Shown here one piece after another: positions 1 through 5,523 of a DNA stretch of 6,819 bases; position 1 is the first letter of the stretch; every line of letters begins with the position of its first letter. A program made the position numbers and the translations under genes. The notes under the pieces were generated by a model, which worked only from the letters and a program-made list of their open reading frames with translations, was not told the origin of the DNA and did not search any database. The DNA lies in NCBI GenBank assembly GCA_023413275.1, contig JAEZPX010000282.1:1-6819 (forward strand), in the 5' to 3' direction. This DNA comes from Bacillota bacterium. Lineage in GTDB: Bacteria; Bacillota; Clostridia; Lachnospirales; Anaerotignaceae.

Positions 1-804
1 GATTTTAAGAAATATAAAAAGGAGGGAAAGAAATTCAGCTTTGTAACTGCTTATGACTATACAACAGCAACAATTGTTGATGAAAGCGATTGCAACATTA
101 TCTTAGTGGGAGATTCATTAGGTATGATTATGTTGGGCTACAAAGGGACAGAATCTGTAACAATGGATGATATGGTGCATCACATCCGCCCAGTGGTAAA
201 AGGTGCTCCCAATACATGGATTATTGGAGATATGCCCTTTGGGTCATACATAACGCCGGAAATTGCGGTTGCCAACGCTGTGCGCCTCATTAAGGAGACA
301 AATTGTGATTGCGTGAAACTAGAGGGTGGCGTTGAAATGCTCCCGCAGATTAAGGCCATTGTTGGAGTGGGCATCAATGTTATGGGGCACATTGGGCTGA
401 CACCACAAACAGCCTCCTCATTGGGTGGATTTAAGGTGCAAGGAGGGACTCCTGACAGCGCTGCAAAGCTCATTAAGGATGCAATGGAACTGGAAAAGGC
501 AGGATGCTTTTCAATTGTATTGGAATGTGTGCCTTCTGGGGTTGGCAAAGCAGTATCTGAAGCTGTGGAAATCCCAATTTTGGGAATTGGAGCAGGCCCC
601 CATGTTGATTGCCAGGTGCTTGTAACCCAAGACCTACTTGGGATGTATGGCGATTTTAAGCCTAAATTTGTGAAGCAATTTGCTCAGGTAAGGCAGGTTA
701 TGATTGAAGGACTGAACGAGTTTCATAAGGAGACATTGGATGGAACTTTCCCGTCTCCTGAATTCTCTTTTAATAAACAAGTGGATATACCAAAATTGTA
801 TTAA
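1..804 (+). CDS. panB: 3-methyl-2-oxobutanoate hydroxymethyltransferase (PanB), 5' partial
   Basis: This cytoplasmic TIM-barrel enzyme transfers a one-carbon unit from 5,10-methylene-tetrahydrofolate to 2-oxoisovalerate, giving ketopantoate, the first committed step to pantothenate and CoA. The reading frame is open from base 1 to the TAA at 802-804, so 267 residues are visible. Compared with remembered E. coli PanB, only about ten N-terminal residues are missing; the ATG at 106 is internal. Family motifs in visible numbering are VTAYDY (15-20), VGDSLG (36-41), GDMPF (76-80), KLEGG (106-110), HIGLTPQ (130-136), GGFKVQG (142-148), ECVP (175-178) and GIGAG (195-199). D38, D77 and E108 match the metal ligands and E175 the catalytic acid, so the enzyme looks active. 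One oddity is VDCQ at 202-205, where the family usually has a DGQ motif. panE follows after 52 bases, suggesting one operon. The reaction is reversible, so direction in this cluster is open. Identity is near certain. Confidence 0.96.
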   Translation, partial: DFKKYKKEGKKFSFVTAYDYTTATIVDESDCNIILVGDSLGMIMLGYKGTESVTMDDMVHHIRPVVKGAPNTWIIGDMPFGSYITPEIAVANAVRLIKETNCDCVKLEGGVEMLPQIKAIVGVGINVMGHIGLTPQTASSLGGFKVQGGTPDSAAKLIKDAMELEKAGCFSIVLECVPSGVGKAVSEAVEIPILGIGAGPHVDCQVLVTQDLLGMYGDFKPKFVKQFAQVRQVMIEGLNEFHKETLDGTFPSPEFSFNKQVDIPKLY

Positions 805-827
805 TGGAAAAATATTTTAGCAATTAT

Positions 828-833
828 TATAAT
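828..833 (+). promoter_or_regulatory. Possible internal promoter upstream of panE (-10 box)
   Basis: A perfect TATAAT lies in the 52-base panB-panE gap. Seventeen bases upstream is TGGAAA (805-810), which matches four of six positions of the TTGACA -35 consensus. A start near 840 would leave a very short leader before the panE ribosome binding site. The gap is strongly AT-rich, so a chance -10 match is quite possible, and no extended -10 TG is present. Pattern match only. Confidence 0.25.
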
Positions 834-856
834 TATGCAGAAAGGAAATCGATTAA

Positions 857-1777
857 ATGAAAATTGCTATCATTGGTGCAGGAGCGATGGGGTGCCTTTA
901 TGGAGCTAAATTATCTACAGTCCCTGATAACCAAGTCTTTCTTCTTGACATTTGGAAAGAACATGTAGACGCCATTAACAATGCCGGTATCTATATGGAA
1001 GAAAACGAGGAATTGTTGCGTTTTAGTCATTTGACAGCCGCCACAGATGCCAAGACGGTTGGCATCGTTGATTTGGCAATAATATTCGTAAAATCCACAT
1101 TGACGGAGCAGGCCGTAGAAGCGAATAAAGCTGTGTTTGGTGTTGATACGATGGCAATTACTTTACAAAATGGGATAGGGAATATTGAAAGTATCGGTTC
1201 CTTGATTGGCACAAAGAATGTGATGGCAGGAACCACGGCTCACGGTGCTACCATGTTAGGACCTGGAAGAATGCGTCATGCGGGTGTGGGAAAAACAGTA
1301 ATCGGCGAGCTTAACGGAGTAAGAAGCGCAAGAATAAATGAAATTGCACAACTTTTTTCTGCAGCAGGATTGGAAGTTGAAGTTTCAGAAAACGTATTGG
1401 GCCTTGTGTGGGATAAACTTCTTGTCAATGTGGGTATTAATGCATTAACAGGAATTACGAAACTGACAAATGGAGAGCTTCTTTCATACCCTGAAATCGA
1501 AGGAATATTGGAAGAGGCTGTGGAGGAAGGTATTGCGGTTGCAAATGCTAAGGGAATTGTGTTAGGCTTTACAGATCCTGTGGAGCACACAAAGGAGGTT
1601 TGCAAAGGGACGGCAGCCAATAAATCATCAATGCTTCAGGATGTGCTGAATCATAAGCCTACAGAAATTGAAATGATTAATGGTGCAGTTGTGAGAGAAG
1701 GCAAAAGTACAGGCATTGCCACCCCAGTAAACCAAGTGCTTTGTGCTCTCATTCATTATTTTGAGAAAGTGAAGTAA
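857..1777 (+). CDS. panE: 2-dehydropantoate 2-reductase (ketopantoate reductase, PanE/ApbA family)
   Basis: This soluble 306-residue NADPH-dependent enzyme reduces ketopantoate to pantoate, the step after PanB. Length is typical of the family. The N-terminal Rossmann domain opens with MKIAIIGAGAMG, with the GxGxxG loop at residues 7-12, and has LQNGIGN at 103-109 (N105 is the conserved Asn). The C-terminal helical domain carries WDKLLVNVGINALTGIT from 185, where K187 aligns with the catalytic Lys of E. coli PanE (K176) and N191 with the nearby conserved Asn. S258 and E270 in SSML and TEIEMING match the substrate-binding Ser and catalytic Glu, with the same 12-residue separation. The ATG at 857 is supported by AAAGGA at 841-846, and the protein begins right at the nucleotide-binding strand. 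The ApbA family includes members acting on other 2-oxoacids, but position beside panB makes ketopantoate the likely substrate. All key residues are intact. Confidence 0.95.
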   Translation: MKIAIIGAGAMGCLYGAKLSTVPDNQVFLLDIWKEHVDAINNAGIYMEENEELLRFSHLTAATDAKTVGIVDLAIIFVKSTLTEQAVEANKAVFGVDTMAITLQNGIGNIESIGSLIGTKNVMAGTTAHGATMLGPGRMRHAGVGKTVIGELNGVRSARINEIAQLFSAAGLEVEVSENVLGLVWDKLLVNVGINALTGITKLTNGELLSYPEIEGILEEAVEEGIAVANAKGIVLGFTDPVEHTKEVCKGTAANKSSMLQDVLNHKPTEIEMINGAVVREGKSTGIATPVNQVLCALIHYFEKVK

Positions 1778-1786
1778 GTATACCAA

Positions 1787-1806
1787 CTTTGCAGCTAGCT
1801 GCAAGG
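1787..1806. repeat. Palindrome between panE and the DUF997 gene
   Basis: Bases 1789-1804 are a perfect 16-base palindrome (TTGCAGCTAGCTGCAA). One G-T wobble and one C-G pair extend the possible hairpin to 1787-1806. It starts ten bases after the panE stop. No T-run follows, since the next bases are purine-rich, so it does not look like an intrinsic terminator. It could be an operator for a dimeric regulator, or an RNA hairpin that adjusts processing or stability between the enzyme genes and the transporter genes. The symmetry is seen directly; any function is inferred. Confidence 0.5.
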
Positions 1807-1835
1807 AAGGATGAAGTAATGTTAATAACTTGACT

Positions 1836-1844
1836 AAAGGAGGG
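1836..1844 (+). promoter_or_regulatory. Strong ribosome binding site that fixes the DUF997 start
   Basis: AAAGGAGGG is a near-ideal Shine-Dalgarno sequence six bases before the ATG at 1851. An in-frame TTG at 1830 would extend the protein by seven residues, but those codons would include this ribosome binding site, so 1851 is the better start. Confidence 0.85.
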
Positions 1845-1850
1845 AAAGAT

Positions 1851-2147
1851 ATGGTGCCGAAACTGACGGAAAAGGAGAGAAATCTTCAAATTAAAAAGGA
1901 AGCTCTTATTTCCATTGGTCTTTATGTTGTTTTCTTTTTATGGTGGTATTTTACTGGCTATGGTTTGGCGGAATCTTCTAAAGCGTATATTTATATAATG
2001 GGGTTACCCCTTTGGTTCTTCCTAAGCTGTGTTGTCGGCTATGTATTATTCTGTATTGCTGTAATTGTTGTTGTAAAGCTGTTTTTCAAAGATTTTAGTC
2101 TTGATGAAATAGCAGATGAGGACAGTAAAGAGGAGGATCAAAGATGA
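1851..2147 (+). CDS. yhdT: DUF997/YhdT-family small membrane protein, PanF partner
   Basis: This 98-residue protein belongs to the DUF997 (YhdT) family, known mainly as a small membrane protein encoded next to panF, as in the E. coli yhdT-panF pair. A charged cytoplasmic N-terminus (KLTEKERN, then KKEA) is followed by two hydrophobic segments, about residues 20-41 and 50-75. The family signature is clear: WWYFTGYGL near 31-39, then GLPLWFFLSCVVGYVLF near 52-68. The tail, FFKDFSLDEIADED onward, is acidic. Molecular function is not established; a role as accessory subunit or stability factor for the symporter is inferred from gene pairing. It overlaps the symporter start by four bases (ATGA at 2144-2147), which implies translational coupling and roughly matched synthesis. 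The longer reading from TTG 1830 is rejected because it would place the Shine-Dalgarno inside the gene. Family assignment is strong; the gene symbol is by analogy. Confidence 0.9.
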   Translation: MVPKLTEKERNLQIKKEALISIGLYVVFFLWWYFTGYGLAESSKAYIYIMGLPLWFFLSCVVGYVLFCIAVIVVVKLFFKDFSLDEIADEDSKEEDQR

Positions 2148-3649
2148 GTTCATATGCGATAATTTTGATGACTGTTTTAGTGATCTACCTCCTTGCGAAC
2201 TTGGGCATTGGTCTTTACATTAGTAAAAAACAGGCTAAGATAGATGCGGAAGCTGGGAACGGATTTATCAACAATTACTTTATTGGTGGAAGGTCTATGG
2301 GTGGTCTTGTTCTGGCGATGACGTTGATTGCTACTTTCACAAGTGCCAGCAGTTTTATCGGTGGGCCTGGTGTTGCATATTCCAAAGGACTTGTTTGGGT
2401 ATATTTATCAATCATTCAGGTTCCTACAGCTTTTATCATTTTAGGCATTTTAGGTAAGAAGTTCGCCATTATTTCAAGAAAAACGAACGCTGTGACGGTA
2501 ACCGACTACTTAAAAGCAAGATATAAATCACCTGCGGTGGTTATCATTTCTTCTATAGCCCTTGTCTTGTTTTTTATTGCACAGATGATGTCACAGTTTA
2601 TTGGTGGAGCTGTTTTGTTCCAAACTATTACAGGGCTTCCTTATGTGTATGGTTTACTTCTTTTTGGAGCTGTTGTTATCCTCTATACAACCATTGGTGG
2701 ATTTAAAGCGGTAGTAACTACGGATACCATACAGGGTTTGGTTATGGTAGTAGGCGGCTTCATTATTTTGTTCACCATTGTAAGGGTAGGCGGAGGATTT
2801 GAAGCGATTGTTGAGAAACTCAATGTTGTGAATCCCACATGGAATGACCCCACCGTAGGTGGTTCAACACCAAAGGCATACGTAATGTCTTTCTGGGTGC
2901 TTGTTGGTATTGGCGTGTTGGGACTGCCCCAAACTGCCGTAAGAGGCATGGGCTTCAAGGATACAAAATCTCTCCACAGTGCTATGATTTACGGCACCAT
3001 CGTAGTGGGATTTTTGATGCTTGTAATGCATATCTCAGGGGCATTTGCACCTGCAATTTTAGATCCATCAGAGATACCTTCTTCTGACTATGTTGTGCCT
3101 ACGTTGGTATTGAAATATATGAATCCTGTAGTGGCAGGTTTATTTATTGCAGCACCTCTATCTGCAGTTATGTCTACCGTAAGCTCCCTGCTGATTTTGG
3201 CGTCTGCGGCAATTGTCAAGGATATTTATCTAAACTACATTGCGCCGAAAAAAGGCAATGTGGATAAGATAGATACAAAATTTGAAAAGAAAATTGGAAG
3301 GATGAGTATGATTACCACATTGGTGGTAGGTGTTATTGTATTTATATTTACAATTTATCCACCGGATTTAATTGTTTGGATTAATCTTTTTGCCATGGGT
3401 GGCCTTGAATGTGCATTCTTATGTCCAATTTTATTCGGATTATATTGGAAGAAAGCCAACGCAACAGGTGCAATTTTATCCAGTGTGATAGGTGTTGTTT
3501 GTTTCTTGCTTATGTCTACTTATAAGGTAAGTATTTTGGGTACCACTCCCATTGTACCATCCATTGTGATTTCAATTGTGGTATTTATTGTTGGTAGTTG
3601 GATTGGTAAGAAACCAGATGAAGATGTAATGAAAATGTTCTATTCATAA
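2144..3649 (+). CDS. panF: Sodium/pantothenate symporter (PanF, SSS family)
   Basis: This is a 501-residue inner-membrane sodium:solute symporter with about 13 hydrophobic segments. Similarity to remembered E. coli PanF (about 483 residues) is extensive and specific, not just family-wide: YFIGGRSMGGLVLAMTL (45-61), ASSFIGGPG (68-76), ILGKKFAI (102-109), QFIGGA (151-156), TIQGLVM (195-201), SFWVLVGIGVLGLP (249-262), AAPLSAVMST (336-345) and WINLFAMGGLE (412-422). S344 and T345 fall where PutP has its sodium-site Ser/Thr pair. The predicted role is uptake of pantothenate with sodium. The start at ATG 2144 has AGGAGG at 2131-2136, seven bases upstream, and overlaps the DUF997 stop. The reading frame is intact. 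Having an importer of the end product beside panB and panE is unusual for a purely biosynthetic operon. A related pantoyl compound cannot be excluded as substrate, but pantothenate is by far the best guess. Confidence 0.93.
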   Translation: MSSYAIILMTVLVIYLLANLGIGLYISKKQAKIDAEAGNGFINNYFIGGRSMGGLVLAMTLIATFTSASSFIGGPGVAYSKGLVWVYLSIIQVPTAFIILGILGKKFAIISRKTNAVTVTDYLKARYKSPAVVIISSIALVLFFIAQMMSQFIGGAVLFQTITGLPYVYGLLLFGAVVILYTTIGGFKAVVTTDTIQGLVMVVGGFIILFTIVRVGGGFEAIVEKLNVVNPTWNDPTVGGSTPKAYVMSFWVLVGIGVLGLPQTAVRGMGFKDTKSLHSAMIYGTIVVGFLMLVMHISGAFAPAILDPSEIPSSDYVVPTLVLKYMNPVVAGLFIAAPLSAVMSTVSSLLILASAAIVKDIYLNYIAPKKGNVDKIDTKFEKKIGRMSMITTLVVGVIVFIFTIYPPDLIVWINLFAMGGLECAFLCPILFGLYWKKANATGAILSSVIGVVCFLLMSTYKVSILGTTPIVPSIVISIVVFIVGSWIGKKPDEDVMKMFYS

Positions 3650-3653
3650 ATAA

Positions 3654-3667
3654 AAATAAGCTTATTT
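3654..3667. repeat. 14-base perfect palindrome after panF
   Basis: AAATAAGCTTATTT reads the same on both strands and begins five bases after the panF stop. It has no spacer, so it would form a poor RNA hairpin and is more plausible as a protein-binding site, or as chance in AT-rich DNA. Its right end overlaps the outer arm of the hairpin that follows. Confidence 0.3.
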
Positions 3668-3709
3668 AACAGAAAGGAACCCTACCTTTCTGGTAGGGAG
3701 TTAACTTTT
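3666..3709 (+). terminator. Terminator-like hairpin downstream of panF
   Basis: CCCTACC (3680-3686) and GGTAGGG (3692-3698) form a perfect 7-base stem around a TTTCT loop. Outer arms TTAAC (3666-3670) and GTTAA (3700-3704) could add five pairs beyond an asymmetric internal loop. A short run of four Ts (3706-3709) follows after one C, then ATAT. The stem is stable and correctly placed just after panF, but the T-tract is weak, so termination may be partial. If it works, it separates panB-panE-DUF997-panF from the amidohydrolase and OPT genes. Confidence 0.5.
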
Positions 3710-3734
3710 ATATGCAAAGAAGCATGGAAACTTT

Positions 3735-3752
3735 CACTAAAATAAATTAGTG
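3735..3752. promoter_or_regulatory. Inverted repeat upstream of the amidohydrolase, possible operator
   Basis: CACTAA (3735-3740) and TTAGTG (3747-3752) are perfect inverted 6-base arms around a 6-base A/T spacer. The repeat lies 46 bases before the amidohydrolase start, where a promoter or operator would be expected. The sequence TTAGTAA, just downstream at 3753-3759, resembles another half-site. Symmetry is seen directly; binding by a regulator is inference. Confidence 0.35.
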
Positions 3753-3760
3753 TTAGTAAT

Positions 3761-3777
3761 ACCTTTTGCTATAAGGT
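3761..3777. promoter_or_regulatory. Second short inverted repeat overlapping a -10-like TATAAG
   Basis: ACCTT (3761-3765) and AAGGT (3773-3777) are inverted arms around a 7-base spacer. TATAAG at 3770-3775 is a possible -10 box, but the bases 17 upstream (TTAGTG, 3747-3752) are a poor -35 match. A regulated promoter just before the amidohydrolase is plausible, since a weak -35 would suit activation, but the arms are short enough to be chance. Confidence 0.25.
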
Positions 3778-3797
3778 TTTGATAGGGGGAGGAGTCA

Positions 3798-5444
3798 ATG
3801 ACCTTCGATTTTTCATATATAGACACGGCTTTTATAGGTGGAAAGGTGATTACTGTTAATGAAAGGGACGACATTGCAGAGGCTGTGGGGATAAAAAGTA
3901 ATAAAATCGTTTTTGTTGGTTCAAATGAAGAAATTTTGAAGATTGTATCTGATAAAACCAGAATAATTAATTTAAATGGCAGAACTTTAATGCCGGGATT
4001 GATAGACTCTCATTATCACCCTATTCTTTCCGGTCTATTAGGAAGAGAATTGGATGCACCCATGATTGATACCTTTTATGAGAATTGTAAATCTCTTTCA
4101 GACATGTTAAATTTGGTTCGGGAAGCTGCGAAATTAAAAAAAACGGGACAATGGATTTCCATGATGGGGTATGAGCCTACTCTTTTTCCTGAACAGCGTC
4201 ATCCTACCATTGATGAATTGGATGCCGCAGCACCAAACAACCCATTGCACTGTATGCATGGGGGAGGGCATATCTGCATGTATAACTCTAAAGCATTGGA
4301 ATATTTAGATGTGTATTCTCCGGGGGATGCAAAAAAATATCCAGAAGATGAAGTGGAAGTCGTGGACGGAAAATTGACGGGAATGGTCAGGGGAAGTACC
4401 CATTTCTGGCTCTGGGGTAAAGTTGAGTATACACAAGAAGCTCAAGCGAAGGCGGCGATGAAAGCACATCGACATTGTTTGGAAAACGGAATCACATCTA
4501 TTCATGACTGTGGTGAATGCGACAAACCGTCCTATCATATTATGCAGAAGCTATGCAGAGAGGGAACGTTTAAAGTCCGTTCCTATATGATGCTGCACAG
4601 CATTTTTGGTAAAAGATATTCCTTAATGGATAATGAGCATTTTTTGGAACTAGGTTTAACCAGTGGTCTTGGAGATGAACACTTTAAGATTGGCAGTTCG
4701 AAATTTATGATTGATGGTGGCTCAGGTGGACCCTCGTGTGCAACAAGAGAGCCTTATTCTCACAATCATAACCTTCCAAGGGAAAGGGCTTGGGAGAGGA
4801 AGGAAGTAGCGGAATATATTAAAAAAATCAACGATGCGGAATGTCAAGCAACTGCCCATGCGATTGGAGATTTAGCAATTGAATTTATGGTAGAGGGTTA
4901 TGAAAAAGCCTTTGAAACAAATCCCAGGCCGGATCTTCGTCATCGGATTGAACATTGTACCATTGTGGATCAAAACTTAATAGATCGCATGGGGAAAATG
5001 AATATCTGCCCCAGTGTAAATGTATCTTCTATTCAGAAGATGGGAGCAAAATTCGTTGATTTCTATGGAGAGAACCGAAATAAATACATCTGTGCCATTC
5101 GAAGCATGCTGGATGCTGGAATAAAATGCTCTTTACATAGTGATACGCCTTCGTATCCTGCCGGGCTTGCCCTTTTAGATGCGGCTGTAAACCGCTACGA
5201 CAGGTCTGTAGGGTTCCAATGTGATAAAACCCAGGCTGTTTCCGTTCTTGAAGCAATTCGTTGTGCTACATTAAATGGTGCTTATAGTTCTTTCGAAGAA
5301 GATATAAAAGGTAGCGTGGAGGTTGGAAAACTGGCAGATTTGATTGTTCTCTCAGGTGATATTCTTTCCATCCCCACCATGAACATTATGGACTTGGAAG
5401 TGGAAATGACTATGATTGATGGCGTAATTGAATATCAAAAGTAA
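3798..5444 (+). CDS. Metal-dependent amidohydrolase, YtcJ-like (Amidohydro_3 type)
   Basis: This 548-residue protein has no signal peptide or membrane segment, so it should be cytoplasmic. It belongs to the amidohydrolase superfamily, which hydrolyses amide or related bonds with a metal centre in a TIM barrel. A small N-terminal beta domain (about 1-65) leads to LMPGLIDSHYHP, where H72 and H74 form the metal-binding HxH. Then come GGGHICMYNSKAL (155-167), typical of YtcJ relatives, SKFMIDGG (301-308, with K302 and D306), ATAHAIGD (351-358, H354), RHRIEHC (381-387, H386) and HSDTPSYP (447-454), where D449 is the usual catalytic Asp. The C-terminus returns to the beta domain with a KLADLIVLSGD motif. 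Length is normal for the family and all expected metal ligands appear present. The ATG at 3798 follows GGGGGAGGAG (3785-3794). Substrates of this family are mostly unknown. Location after pantothenate genes suggests, but does not show, an N-acyl-beta-alanine or other acyl-amide substrate. The OPT gene follows after 79 bases and may share its transcript. Confidence 0.9.
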   Translation: MTFDFSYIDTAFIGGKVITVNERDDIAEAVGIKSNKIVFVGSNEEILKIVSDKTRIINLNGRTLMPGLIDSHYHPILSGLLGRELDAPMIDTFYENCKSLSDMLNLVREAAKLKKTGQWISMMGYEPTLFPEQRHPTIDELDAAAPNNPLHCMHGGGHICMYNSKALEYLDVYSPGDAKKYPEDEVEVVDGKLTGMVRGSTHFWLWGKVEYTQEAQAKAAMKAHRHCLENGITSIHDCGECDKPSYHIMQKLCREGTFKVRSYMMLHSIFGKRYSLMDNEHFLELGLTSGLGDEHFKIGSSKFMIDGGSGGPSCATREPYSHNHNLPRERAWERKEVAEYIKKINDAECQATAHAIGDLAIEFMVEGYEKAFETNPRPDLRHRIEHCTIVDQNLIDRMGKMNICPSVNVSSIQKMGAKFVDFYGENRNKYICAIRSMLDAGIKCSLHSDTPSYPAGLALLDAAVNRYDRSVGFQCDKTQAVSVLEAIRCATLNGAYSSFEEDIKGSVEVGKLADLIVLSGDILSIPTMNIMDLEVEMTMIDGVIEYQK

Positions 5445-5523
5445 AAGTCTTTGTGTTTTGGATTTTAAGTCTGAAAGAGTTAGTTGTGTTGTTTATTGTG
5501 ATATAAGAAAGGGGGCGCTGACT

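Noticed and set aside
180..548. Antisense open frame of 122 codons inside panB
   Set aside because: It lies wholly within a well-supported gene on the opposite strand, has no recognisable domain or good ribosome binding site, and reads as a shadow of panB codon use.
809..818. AAAATATTTT palindrome after panB as a terminator
   Set aside because: The stem would be only A-T pairs without a loop or a following T-run, and the panE ribosome binding site comes soon after; it is a low-complexity match in AT-rich DNA.
1276..1620. Antisense open frame of 114 codons inside panE
   Set aside because: Fully contained in panE, low-complexity Ser/Pro/Thr-rich product without a family signature; a shadow frame.
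1761..1784. Promoter from TTGAGA (1761-1766) and TATACC (1779-1784) at the panE end
   Set aside because: The spacing is only 12 bases, too short for a standard sigma-70 type promoter.
1810..1833. Tiny leader peptides before the DUF997 gene (ATG 1810 and ATG 1819)
   Set aside because: They would encode two and four residues; with no regulatory codon pattern or attenuator hairpin pair, nothing supports a functional leader.
5445..5523. Terminator or riboswitch between the amidohydrolase and OPT genes
   Set aside because: No stable inverted repeat is seen in these 79 bases; only a short AAGTCT direct repeat occurs, and the stretch is too short for a known riboswitch.
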